DNA of 64,000 nt. It comes from Bacillus sp. sid0103. Lineage in GTDB: Bacteria > Bacillota > Bacilli > Bacillales_B > DSM-18226. The position numbers and the translations under genes are program-made. The stretch is taken from contig NZ_JAHUWN010000016.1 of assembly GCF_019219025.1 (NCBI RefSeq), positions 83,736-147,735 of the forward strand, read 5' to 3'. The notes under the pieces were generated by a model. The model was not told where the DNA came from. It ran no database searches and saw only the letters and a program-made list of their open reading frames with translations. Within the stretch, counting starts at the first letter, position 1. Every line of letters starts with the position of its first letter. Of this stretch, positions 48,351 to 56,684 are shown piece by piece.

Positions 48351-48434
48351 GGCTTTGTTAAACTTGCCTATTGATTTACGCTCCAGGCGCTTCGCTTTCC
48401 GCTCCAATCAACTTAGTTAGAACATAACACAGCC
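48351..48434 (-). repeat. MITE-like repeat, copy 4 (84 bp, internally deleted)
   Basis: Ends GGCTTTGTTAAAC and ATAACACAGCC are inverted. The left part reads as in copy 3 up to GCGCTTCGCTTTCCGCTCC and then jumps to CCAATCAACTTAG, so about 100 bases are missing. It begins 5 bases after the bkdB stop. Confidence 0.8.
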
Positions 48435-48439
48435 TACTA

Positions 48440-49744
48440 TTAATAAATCGTAGTTGTTGATTTTGATGTGTTTTCTAGTATTTCCTTTACACGTTGTAAG
48501 AAACGTCCGCAAACGAGGCCGTCTAATACTCTATGATCAAGTGACATACATAAATTCACAATATCGCGAACAGCAATCATTCCATTATTCATGACAACTG
48601 GACGTTTAACAATGGACTCAACTTGAAGAATGGCTGCCTGTGGGTAATTAATAATCCCCATGGATTGGACAGAACCAAAAGATCCAGTGTTGTTCACAGT
48701 AAAGGTTCCACCCTGCATATCTTCCGATCTTAGTTTGCCTGTTCTTACTTTGACAGCAAGCTCAGATATTTCACGTGCAATCCCTTTAATTGTTTTTTCA
48801 TCAGCCTGTTTGATTACAGGAACATAAAGAGCATCATCCGTTGCGACTGCGATTGAAATATTGATATCTTTCTTTTGGATGATTTTATCTCCCGCCCACA
48901 TAGAATTAATCTGTGGAAATTCTTTTAATGCTTGAGCAACAGCTTTAACAAAGAAAGCGAAAAAGGTTAAATTGAAGCCTTCTTTTTTCTTAAACTCGTC
49001 TTTTATTGTATTACGGTACTCCACCAAATTAGTGGCATCCACTTCAATCATCGTCCAGGCATGTGGTGCTTCATGCTTGCTCCGCAGCATGTTAGCAGCA
49101 ATTGCTTTGCGGATACCAGTGACTGGAATTTCAATGTCGCCAACGGCAACCGGGATATTCACTGCTGTAGCTGGTGGTGTTGGCGTAGAAATCGGCTTTG
49201 CCACTTCTTGTTTTGTTTCATTGACAACGGCTGACTCATTTTTAGCTTCTACTACCTGTCCTGCAACAGGAATATTACCTGATTCAATTAATTTTAATAG
49301 ATCTTTTCTTGTAATCCGTCCACCTGCACCGGTGCCTGACACCTTTGTTAAATCGATGCCATTCTCTTGAGAGATTTTAAGGACTGCTGGAGAGTATCGG
49401 ACTTTGTTCCCTTGGACCGCTTGTTCAACATTTATTGCACCGCTGGTTTCTGTACTAGTGCTTGGTGCAGCTGGTGCTTCAGAAGCCTCAGCTGTTGTTC
49501 CGCCTTCCAATTCTATCATGCAGATCTTTTCCCCAACTGCTAAGGTATCACCTTCTTCAGCAATTAGTTCCTTTATGATACCTGTAAAGGAGGATGGAAT
49601 TTCTGCATTTACCTTATCTGTCATTACTTCTGCAAGAGGGTCGTATTTATTTACTTTATCTCCTACAGATACAAGCCATTTACTTATTGTACCCTCGGTT
49701 ACGCTTTCCCCTAACTGAGGCATTTTGATTTGTTCAATTACCAC
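48440..49744 (-). CDS. bkdB: Branched-chain 2-oxoacid dehydrogenase E2 (dihydrolipoyl acyltransferase)
   Basis: The 434-residue E2 has an N-terminal lipoyl domain with the lipoylated Lys in VMTDKVNAEIPSSF near residue 44, an Ala/Pro-rich linker, a peripheral-subunit-binding domain (YSPAVLKISQENGIDLTKV, near 117-150), and a CAT domain with the catalytic HRVLDG near 402. It is the core of the BKD complex. It starts with GTG after AGGAGTG and is the last gene of the operon. Confidence 0.96.
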   Translation of the reverse strand: MVIEQIKMPQLGESVTEGTISKWLVSVGDKVNKYDPLAEVMTDKVNAEIPSSFTGIIKELIAEEGDTLAVGEKICMIELEGGTTAEASEAPAAPSTSTETSGAINVEQAVQGNKVRYSPAVLKISQENGIDLTKVSGTGAGGRITRKDLLKLIESGNIPVAGQVVEAKNESAVVNETKQEVAKPISTPTPPATAVNIPVAVGDIEIPVTGIRKAIAANMLRSKHEAPHAWTMIEVDATNLVEYRNTIKDEFKKKEGFNLTFFAFFVKAVAQALKEFPQINSMWAGDKIIQKKDINISIAVATDDALYVPVIKQADEKTIKGIAREISELAVKVRTGKLRSEDMQGGTFTVNNTGSFGSVQSMGIINYPQAAILQVESIVKRPVVMNNGMIAVRDIVNLCMSLDHRVLDGLVCGRFLQRVKEILENTSKSTTTIY

Positions 49745-49808
49745 GATTTACACACTCCTATTGTCCAGCTCAGGCGCCTATCCCCTTAAGTCGCTTGGGC
49801 TTTTCGTT
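49745..49808 (-). repeat. Dispersed Bacillus repeat TGTCCAGCTC type, copy B
   Basis: TTGTCCAGCTCAGGCGCCTA, then CCCCTTAAGTCGCTTGGGC, fills the gap between bkdAB and bkdB. It shares its left part with the copy at 34537. It lies inside the operon and leaves the bkdB ribosome site intact. Confidence 0.5.
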
Positions 49809-50792
49809 TTAGTACTCAGCTAGTTCGCGCATTGCTTTTTCGACTTTTTCAGGATTCACCATAAAGAATTTCTCCATTGTTGGAGAATAAGGCATCGCTG
49901 GTACATCCGGTCCAGCTAACCGCATAATCGGTGCATCTAATTCAAATAAGCAATTTTCTGCAATGATTGCAGCGACTTCACCAATAATGCTGCCTTCTTT
50001 TGTATCCTCGGTAACAAGAAGGACCTTACCTGTTTTCGAAGCAGCCTCAATGATTGCTTCTTTATCAAGCGGATAGACCGTTCTCAAATCAAGAATATGT
50101 GCGGAGATACCATCCTTCGCTAATTTCTCCGCTGCTTGAAGGGCAAAATGGACACATAGACCATACGTAATGACGGTAATATCTTCTCCTTCACGTTTTA
50201 CATCAGCTTTACCGATTGGCAGGGTGTAATCATCTGTTGGAACCTCACCTTTAATTAATCGATACGCACGTTTATGCTCAAAAAATAAAACCGGGTCATT
50301 GTCACGAACGGCTGCCTTTAATAGCCCTTTAGCATCGTAAGGTGTGGACGGCATAACAATTTTTAATCCAGGCTGATTTGCAAATACTGCTTCAACAGAT
50401 TGGGAATGATAAAGTGCACCATGTACACCGCCGCCATATGGTGCCCGAATAACCATCGGACAACTCCAGTCGTTATTGGATCGATAGCGGATTTTAGCCG
50501 CTTCTGAAATAATTTGATTGACTGCCGGCATGATAAAATCAGCAAATTGCATTTCGGCAATTGGGCGCATGCCATACATCGCTGCCCCAATTCCTACCCC
50601 AGCAATGGCAGATTCAGCAAGGGGTGTATCAATAACCCGTTCTTCCCCAAATTGGTCATATAACCCCTGCGTCGCCTTAAATACACCGCCTTTTAAACCA
50701 ACATCTTCACCAAGGACAAAAACCTTAGGATCTCTTTCCATTTCTTCTCGCATTGCCATTGTGATTGCATCAATATATGAAATTATCGCCAT
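49809..50792 (-). CDS. bkdAB: Branched-chain 2-oxoacid dehydrogenase E1 beta
   Basis: The 327-residue E1 beta subunit has LGEDVGLKGGVFKATQGL near residue 27, the transketolase pyrimidine-binding fold with ESAIAGVGIGAAMYG near 61, and VTEDTKEGSIIGEVA near 235. It forms the thiamine-diphosphate site with BkdAA. It follows bkdAA by 12 bases. Confidence 0.96.
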   Translation of the reverse strand: MAIISYIDAITMAMREEMERDPKVFVLGEDVGLKGGVFKATQGLYDQFGEERVIDTPLAESAIAGVGIGAAMYGMRPIAEMQFADFIMPAVNQIISEAAKIRYRSNNDWSCPMVIRAPYGGGVHGALYHSQSVEAVFANQPGLKIVMPSTPYDAKGLLKAAVRDNDPVLFFEHKRAYRLIKGEVPTDDYTLPIGKADVKREGEDITVITYGLCVHFALQAAEKLAKDGISAHILDLRTVYPLDKEAIIEAASKTGKVLLVTEDTKEGSIIGEVAAIIAENCLFELDAPIMRLAGPDVPAMPYSPTMEKFFMVNPEKVEKAMRELAEY

Positions 50793-50804
50793 GATTCATC
50801 CCCC

Positions 50805-51800
50805 TTACAAGTCCGCATATACATATTTCAGCGCATCTTCAGGTGCAGAGTACGGTGCATTTTCTGCATAGTCTGTCGCCTCATTCACAAGCTTCATTAC
50901 GCGGTCATTTATTTCTTTTTCTAGCGCATCATCCATGACACCTGTTTCCTTTAAATAAGCACCAAAGGTAATGATTGGATCCTGGGTCTTTGCTTTGGCA
51001 ACCTCATCTGGTGCACGATAAGAACGGTCATCATCATCAGAAGAGTGTGGTGTAAGACGGTAAGAAACCGTTTCAATCAGGGTTGGTCCTTCCCCACGTC
51101 TGCCACGGACAACTGCTTCCTTCACTGCTTGATATACTTCAAGTGGATCGTTTCCATTTACAGTGAAGCCTGGCATACCATATCCAATCGCTCGGTCTGA
51201 AACTTTTTCGCACGCTAATTGTTTTTCGATTGGAACTGAAATTGCATACTTGTTATTTTCACACATAAAAATAACAGGAAGTTTATGAACACCTGCAAAG
51301 TTGGCACCCTCATGGAAATCACCTTGGTTAGAGGAGCCCTCTCCAAACGTTACAAACGTAACAAGGTCTTTTCTCTCCATTTTACCTGCTAGAGCAATTC
51401 CAACGGCGTGGGGAACTTGAGTAGTTACTGGCGATGAGCCTGTGACGATTCGATTTTTCTTTTGGCCAAAGTGCCCAGGCATTTGCCGGCTGCCTGAATT
51501 GGGGTCTTCTGCTTTAGCAAAACCTGAAAGCATCAGTTCCCTTGGCGTCATACCAAACGTTAAGACCACACCCATATCACGATAATATGGAAGTACATAA
51601 TCTTTTTCAGGATCTAGTGCAAATGCTGCTCCAACTTGTGCGGCTTCCTGTCCCTGACAAGAAATGACGAAGGGAATTTTACCGGCACGGTTTAATAACC
51701 ACATCCGCTCATCAATACGGCGGGCTAATAACATAGTTTCGTACATTTCCATTACTTTTTCGTCGCTTAAACCTAAAGCATCATGACGCTTTTCTGTCAT
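50805..51800 (-). CDS. bkdAA: Branched-chain 2-oxoacid dehydrogenase E1 alpha
   Basis: The 331-residue E1 alpha subunit has the thiamine-diphosphate motif in FGEGSSNQGDFHEGANFA near residues 150-167 (GEG here for the usual GDG), and the loop RLTPHSSDDDDRSYR near 252. With BkdAB it decarboxylates the 2-oxoacids of valine, leucine and isoleucine. It follows lpdV by 24 bases. Confidence 0.96.
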   Translation of the reverse strand: MTEKRHDALGLSDEKVMEMYETMLLARRIDERMWLLNRAGKIPFVISCQGQEAAQVGAAFALDPEKDYVLPYYRDMGVVLTFGMTPRELMLSGFAKAEDPNSGSRQMPGHFGQKKNRIVTGSSPVTTQVPHAVGIALAGKMERKDLVTFVTFGEGSSNQGDFHEGANFAGVHKLPVIFMCENNKYAISVPIEKQLACEKVSDRAIGYGMPGFTVNGNDPLEVYQAVKEAVVRGRRGEGPTLIETVSYRLTPHSSDDDDRSYRAPDEVAKAKTQDPIITFGAYLKETGVMDDALEKEINDRVMKLVNEATDYAENAPYSAPEDALKYVYADL

Positions 51801-51823
51801 CTATTCTTACCTCCCAATGTTTA

Positions 51824-53245
51824 TTAAGAATGGATTGCTTTCCCATCAACTGCAAGCGCTGCTTCACCAATTGCTTCTGATAGAGTCGGGTGAGGATGAA
51901 TCGTATGGGCAATTTCCCAAGGAGTCGCATCTAATACCATCGCAAGCCCTGCCTCCGTAATCATGTCTGTTACATGCGGCCCAATCATATGCACACCTAA
52001 AATATCGTTGGTCTCTTCATCCGCAACGATTTTTACAAATCCATCAGATTCTCCAAAGACAAGTGCTTTTCCAATCGCACGAAAAGAAAACTTACCTGTT
52101 TTTACTTTATGACCTTTTTCTACGGCTTGTTCTTCTGTTATCCCCACACTGGAAACCTCTGGATTGCTATAAATACATCTAGATACTAGATGATACTGCA
52201 GTGGCGAAGGATCCTTCCCAGTAATATGCTCGACTGCAATGATTCCTTCATGTGAAGCAACATGGGCAAGTTGTAATCCACCAATGACATCACCAATCGC
52301 ATAAATATGTGATTCTTTGGTTTGGAAGAATTCATTGGTTTCAATAAAACCCTTCTCTACATGTATTTCTGTATTCTCAAGCCCAATTCCTTCTATATTT
52401 GCCTGACGTCCGACTGAAACAAGAATTTTTTCAGCTTTAAATTCTTTTAATGTGCCCTTTACTTCTGCGGAAATCGCTACTCCATTGTCCTTAACTAACG
52501 TTTCTGGGAGGACTTTTGCACTTGTTACAAGGGTAATTCCTTTTTTCTTCATCAAGCGCTGCATTTCTTTTGATATTTCTTTATCTTCAGTGGGAATAAT
52601 TCGATCAGCATATTCAATAACTGTTACATCTACACCAAAATCATTCAGCATGGAGGCCCATTCTATTCCAATTACGCCTCCACCAACAATAATAATAGAA
52701 CCAGGAAGTGTCTCTAATTCTAATGCTTCATCAGAGGACATAACATATTCTCGATCTATTTCAAGTCCAGGAAGGGTCCTTGGTCTTGAACCTGTTGCGA
52801 CAATCACATTTTTAGGAAGCAGCATTTCATTGTCTTCACCGTTATTCATTTCAACAGATATGGTCCCCGGCATTGGAGAAAAAATAGATGGTCCCAAGAT
52901 TCTGCCTAATCCTTCATAAACATCAATTTTCCCTTGATTCATTAAATGCTGAACACCCTTATGGAGTTGATCAACTATTTTATTCTTCCTGTTCTGAACT
53001 AATCCAAAATCAACAGAAACATCACTTGTTATGACTCCAAAATCTTTACTATGCTTGGTTGTTGCATAAACTTCTGCACTTCGAAGCAGTGCCTTACTCG
53101 GAATACACCCTTTATGCAAACATGTACCACCAAGTTTTCCTTTTTCTACAATCGCTGTTTTTAAGCCAAGCTGAGAGGCCCTAATTGCCGCTACATAGCC
53201 GCCAGTTCCTCCGCCAAGAACAACTAAATCATATTCTTGTGCCAC
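51824..53245 (-). CDS. lpdV: Dihydrolipoyl dehydrogenase (BKD E3)
   Basis: The 473-residue flavoprotein has the FAD motif VVLGGGTGGYVAAIRA near residue 8, the redox disulfide GGTCLHKGCIPSKALL near 40, the NAD motif IIVGGGVIGIEWAS near 185 and the C-terminal HPHPTLSEA base near 447. It reoxidises lipoyl groups of BkdB. Being inside the bkd operon, it is the dedicated E3. Confidence 0.97.
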   Translation of the reverse strand: MAQEYDLVVLGGGTGGYVAAIRASQLGLKTAIVEKGKLGGTCLHKGCIPSKALLRSAEVYATTKHSKDFGVITSDVSVDFGLVQNRKNKIVDQLHKGVQHLMNQGKIDVYEGLGRILGPSIFSPMPGTISVEMNNGEDNEMLLPKNVIVATGSRPRTLPGLEIDREYVMSSDEALELETLPGSIIIVGGGVIGIEWASMLNDFGVDVTVIEYADRIIPTEDKEISKEMQRLMKKKGITLVTSAKVLPETLVKDNGVAISAEVKGTLKEFKAEKILVSVGRQANIEGIGLENTEIHVEKGFIETNEFFQTKESHIYAIGDVIGGLQLAHVASHEGIIAVEHITGKDPSPLQYHLVSRCIYSNPEVSSVGITEEQAVEKGHKVKTGKFSFRAIGKALVFGESDGFVKIVADEETNDILGVHMIGPHVTDMITEAGLAMVLDATPWEIAHTIHPHPTLSEAIGEAALAVDGKAIHS

Positions 53246-53265
53246 GTTTTTTCCTCCCCTTAACC

Positions 53266-54384
53266 TTAAATTTTCACTGTTTTAAAATTCCCTGGATAAA
53301 TTTTTTCCTCTTCCTCGCCCTTTAAGACTCGCAGTGCACCTTCAGTAAGTGCTTGAAGCTCATTTTCACCAGGATGAACGATAACATCAGCAATCCAATT
53401 GATTCTGTCGGTGATTGTTTTCACAAATCCTTTCCCATAGGCAAGGCCGCCAGTCAACACAATCGCATCCACTTTTCCTGAAAGAACAGCACTAGCAGCC
53501 CCGATTTCTTTAGCTACTTGATAGGCCATTGCATCATAAATAAGTTTTGCTTCCTTATCTCCTGCTGCAATTCGCTGCTCTACCTTAACTGCATCATTCG
53601 TACCGAGATAACCAACTAGGCCACCTTGGCCAACAAGCATCTTCATTATTTCTTCCCGATAATATTCTCCAGAATAACAAAGAGCTACTAAATCCCCAAC
53701 AGGAACTGTTCCTGCCCTTTCTGGACTAAATGGTCCATCCCCATGAAGACCATTGTTGACATCAATAACCTTACCCTGCTTATGAACACCTACGGTAATA
53801 CCTCCACCCATATGAGTAACAATTAAATTTAAGTCGGAGTATTTTTTCCCCATTTCCTTTGCAATCCTTCTTGCCACTGCTTTCTGATTTAAGGCGTGAA
53901 AGATGCTTTTTCGCTCAATTAAGGAGAAACCAGAAATTCTTGCAAGTGGTTCAAGCTCATCAACAACAACCGGATCCACGATGTAAGATGGAATATTTAA
54001 AGCAGAAGCTATTTCGTAGGCAATAATCCCACCAAGATTTGATGCATGCTGTCCGGCATAACCTGACCGTAAATCTTTTAACATCACATCATTAACCGCA
54101 TAGGTGCCCCCTTCAATCGGTCGCAGCAATCCCCCGCGGCCACAAACAGCCGACAATTTGGAAATATTTATCCCTTCATTATCCAGTGTTTCCAAAATTG
54201 TTGTTTTTCTAAATTCATATTGATCAATAATATTTGCAAAAGAGTTGATAATTTCTGAATCATGCCGAATCGTTTTTTCAAAAATGGAAATATCATTATC
54301 GAAAACCCCGATCTTCGTGGATGTCGAGCCTGGGTTGATGACGAGAATCCGATATTCATTATCCTGCAACGTTTTGACCTCCAA
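53266..54384 (-). CDS. buk: Butyrate kinase (branched-chain acyl kinase)
   Basis: The 372-residue ASKHA-fold kinase has [15 protein letters not shown] near residue 16, [20 protein letters not shown] near 190, [14 protein letters not shown] near 215 and VLTGGLAYG near 308. It makes ATP from acyl phosphates supplied by Ptb. It lies 119 bases after bcd, with a hairpin in that gap. Confidence 0.95.
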   Translation of the reverse strand: MEVKTLQDNEYRILVINPGSTSTKIGVFDNDISIFEKTIRHDSEIINSFANIIDQYEFRKTTILETLDNEGINISKLSAVCGRGGLLRPIEGGTYAVNDVMLKDLRSGYAGQHASNLGGIIAYEIASALNIPSYIVDPVVVDELEPLARISGFSLIERKSIFHALNQKAVARRIAKEMGKKYSDLNLIVTHMGGGITVGVHKQGKVIDVNNGLHGDGPFSPERAGTVPVGDLVALCYSGEYYREEIMKMLVGQGGLVGYLGTNDAVKVEQRIAAGDKEAKLIYDAMAYQVAKEIGAASAVLSGKVDAIVLTGGLAYGKGFVKTITDRINWIADVIVHPGENELQALTEGALRVLKGEEEEKIYPGNFKTVKI

Positions 54385-54452
54385 TTTGTTTTCTAAATGA
54401 TTGAAGTCGAGTGTTAATTAAATACATATAAATGTCCTATGAAAGGCAAAGA

Positions 54453-54475
54453 CGCTGAATATTCCATTCAGCGTA
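54453..54475 (-). other. Intra-operon hairpin between bcd and buk
   Basis: ACGCTGAAT and ATTCAGCGT are perfect 9-base arms with a 5-base loop, 28 bases after the bcd stop. There is no T run, so it is more likely an mRNA processing or stability element than a full terminator. Confidence 0.55.
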
Positions 54476-54503
54476 TTGCAGAACTATTTTGACAAAAAAT
54501 TTA

Positions 54504-55607
54504 TTATCTAGAAATTCTATGACTTAAAATATGATGGCCGTTTTGAAGAAATTGGCTTCTTGAGTTACGAATTCTGGCAATTCTTTCTTCTGCCATACGG
54601 TCAGCTGCCACGTATGTTGGGATGCCATCACGCTTTGAAATTTCAATAACCTTTTCAATTGTTGTATAGAGCTGTTCCACCTTTTTCATTGCCCGCTCTT
54701 GGTTGTAACCATATAATTCATCAGCTACATTGATTACGCCTCCAGCATTAATTACGTAATCCGGAGCGTAAACAATACCCATTTCGTGGATGATATCGCC
54801 ATGACGGGTATCTTTTAATTGATTGTTAGCCGAACCAGCAATAACTTTTGCTTTTAATTGTGGAATGGTTTCATCATTAATGGTTGCTCCTAATGCACAT
54901 GGGGCGTAAATATCACATTCGACACCATAAATTTCATCAGGGTCTACTGCAAGGGCTCCAAATGCTTCTACGGCACGGTTAACAGCTTCTTTATTAATAT
55001 CGGTTACAATGAGCTGAGCCCCTTCTTCATGCAAATATTCACAAAGTGTATACGCTACATTTCCGACTCCTTGAACAGCAACAACTTTTCCTTCAAGTGA
55101 ATCAGATCCAAACGCCTCTTTCGCCGCTGCTTTCATACCGCGATAAACACCGAAAGCTGTTACCGGGGAAGGATTGCCTGATGAGCCAAATGCTGGAGAG
55201 ATACCTGTTACATAATCTGTCTCTTCGTGAATTAAATCCATGTCTGCTACTGTTGTGCCTACATCTTCTGCTGTGATATATCTGCCATTTAAGCCTTGGA
55301 TGTAACGGCCGAAAGCACGGAACATCTCTTCATTCTTATCTTTCCGTGGATCGCCGATGATAACAGTTTTACCACCGCCAAGATTTAACCCTGCAGCGGC
55401 ATTCTTATAGGTCATTCCTTTTGCAAGACGTAGCGCATCTTCAATAGCAGCTTCTTCAGAGGCATATGTCCACATACGTGTTCCACCTAAAGCTGGCCCT
55501 AATGTTGTATCATGAATAGCAATAATTGCTTTTAAACCTGATTGTTTATCTTGACAGAATACCACTTGCTCATAATCGTATTGTTCTAAGTACTTGAAAA
55601 TTTCCAT
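54504..55607 (-). CDS. bcd: Leucine (branched-chain amino acid) dehydrogenase
   Basis: The 367-residue Glu/Leu/Phe/Val dehydrogenase has [10 protein letters not shown] near residue 37, the catalytic Lys region [20 protein letters not shown] at 61-80, and the NAD site [17 protein letters not shown] near 180. It deaminates leucine, valine and isoleucine to their 2-oxoacids, the substrates of BKD. It follows ptb by 28 bases. Confidence 0.97.
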   Translation of the reverse strand: MEIFKYLEQYDYEQVVFCQDKQSGLKAIIAIHDTTLGPALGGTRMWTYASEEAAIEDALRLAKGMTYKNAAAGLNLGGGKTVIIGDPRKDKNEEMFRAFGRYIQGLNGRYITAEDVGTTVADMDLIHEETDYVTGISPAFGSSGNPSPVTAFGVYRGMKAAAKEAFGSDSLEGKVVAVQGVGNVAYTLCEYLHEEGAQLIVTDINKEAVNRAVEAFGALAVDPDEIYGVECDIYAPCALGATINDETIPQLKAKVIAGSANNQLKDTRHGDIIHEMGIVYAPDYVINAGGVINVADELYGYNQERAMKKVEQLYTTIEKVIEISKRDGIPTYVAADRMAEERIARIRNSRSQFLQNGHHILSHRISR

Positions 55608-55635
55608 CTAAAATTCCTCCTCAATAATTGAATAG

Positions 55636-56544
55636 CTATTTTGATGTAGCACAGCATAACGCAAGTGCAAGAGAATAAAGCTTACTTTCAGCAGAATCTG
55701 ACCTCGATGTTAACACGATTGGAGCTTTTGCCCCGGCAATAACGGCACCAACTTTTGCATTTGCGAAATAGATTAATGATTTATATAAAACATTGCCAAC
55801 TTCGATAGTTGGTACTAATAAAATATCTGCTTTACCTGCCACTTCACTGTTTATCCCTTTGTGTTCTGCGGCAAGTGTTGATACTGCATTGTCTAAACCT
55901 AGAGGTCCATCTACAATACAGCCTGAAATTTGTCCTCGTTTATTCATTACAGTTAATGCCGCTGCATCTAATGTAGCCTGCATGGCAGGATTCACTACTT
56001 CTACGGCAGCCACAGGCGCCACTTTTGGCAGTTCTATACCAATGGACTGCGCAATGGAGACTGCATTTTTAATAATTTGTGCTTTCTGTTCCAAATCAGG
56101 AGCGATATTCATTGCAGCGTCTGTTACAATCGTAAAACGATTAATGCCTGGGGATTCAAATACAGCTATATGTGATAAGACATTTCCTGTCCTTAGGCCG
56201 TATTCCTTATTTAAGACTGCTTTTAAGAAAATATTAGTTGGAATATTACCTTTCATCAGCACATTTGCTTCTTTAGTAAAAACGGCCTTTACTGCTAATT
56301 CTGCCGCTGCAGCACTAGAATCAGCATTGACAATTTTCAAACATAAATCACTTATGTTTTGGTGTTTTTTTTCTTCCATAATGGCTTTAATCTTTTCTTC
56401 GTCACCAAATAAAATAAAATTCGCAAGATTTTGGTCTATTGCAGCTATGACAGCTTCAATAACCTCTAAATCTTCTGCCGCAGCAACTGCAACAGTGTTT
56501 GTACGTACTTGGGCTGCTTTGTCAATTAGTGAATCAAGCAACAA
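55636..56544 (-). CDS. ptb: Phosphate butyryltransferase
   Basis: This roughly 302-residue phosphotransacylase has DVLMKGNIPT-like VLMKGNIPTN near residue 82, TDAAMNIAPD near 140, VDGPLGLDNAVS near 210 and a C-terminal LTSRSDSAESK. It turns branched acyl-CoA into acyl phosphate for Buk. The first ATG of the frame (56583) lies at the expected transcription start of the SigL promoter. I therefore place the start at TTG 56544, which aligns with the start of B. subtilis YqiS. Confidence 0.93.
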   Translation of the reverse strand: MLLDSLIDKAAQVRTNTVAVAAAEDLEVIEAVIAAIDQNLANFILFGDEEKIKAIMEEKKHQNISDLCLKIVNADSSAAAAELAVKAVFTKEANVLMKGNIPTNIFLKAVLNKEYGLRTGNVLSHIAVFESPGINRFTIVTDAAMNIAPDLEQKAQIIKNAVSIAQSIGIELPKVAPVAAVEVVNPAMQATLDAAALTVMNKRGQISGCIVDGPLGLDNAVSTLAAEHKGINSEVAGKADILLVPTIEVGNVLYKSLIYFANAKVGAVIAGAKAPIVLTSRSDSAESKLYSLALALCCATSK

Positions 56545-56592
56545 GTTGTCATCAACCCTTTCTCCTCTTACTGCAACTCCCATAATATAATA

Positions 56593-56609
56593 TGCAATTT
56601 CCGTGCCAA
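56593..56609 (-). promoter_or_regulatory. SigL (sigma-54) promoter of the bkd operon
   Basis: TTGGCACGGAAATTGCA on the minus strand gives TGGCAC-N5-TTGCA, the ideal -24/-12 promoter. The expected start of transcription is near 56583. Together with the adjacent activator bkdR it defines SigL-dependent control. Confidence 0.92.
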
Positions 56610-56619
56610 ACCATTTTTA

Positions 56620-56634
56620 ATGAAAACGCTTTAT
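56620..56634 (+). promoter_or_regulatory. cre-like sequence upstream of the SigL promoter
   Basis: ATGAAAACGCTTTAT fits WTGNAANCGNWNNCW at all but one defined position. It lies 11 bases upstream of the -24 element, between it and the likely activator site. Confidence 0.4.
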
Positions 56635-56668
56635 TACCACAAATTGACCCTGCATTTTTTTTCGTAGT

Positions 56669-56684
56669 ATGCAATTTATTGCAT
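56669..56684. promoter_or_regulatory. Candidate BkdR upstream activating sequence
   Basis: ATGCAAT-TT-ATTGCAT is a near-perfect palindrome overlapping the bkdR stop codon, about 68 bases upstream of the -24 element. Enhancer sites of sigma-54 activators are often such palindromes at this range. Confidence 0.4.

Noticed and set aside
14335..48434. Repeats as a CRISPR array or insertion sequences
   Set aside because: Copies are tens of kb or several kb apart, have no regular spacers, and contain no transposase frame.
49331..49343. GGTGCCTGACACC in bkdB as another copy of the 6.1-kb palindrome
   Set aside because: It codes for the conserved VSGTGAG of the E2 subunit-binding domain and lacks the flanking arms, so the match is chance.
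56545..56583. ATG at 56583 as the start of ptb
   Set aside because: It coincides with the expected transcription start of the SigL promoter, has no ribosome site, and adds residues not found in the homologue.
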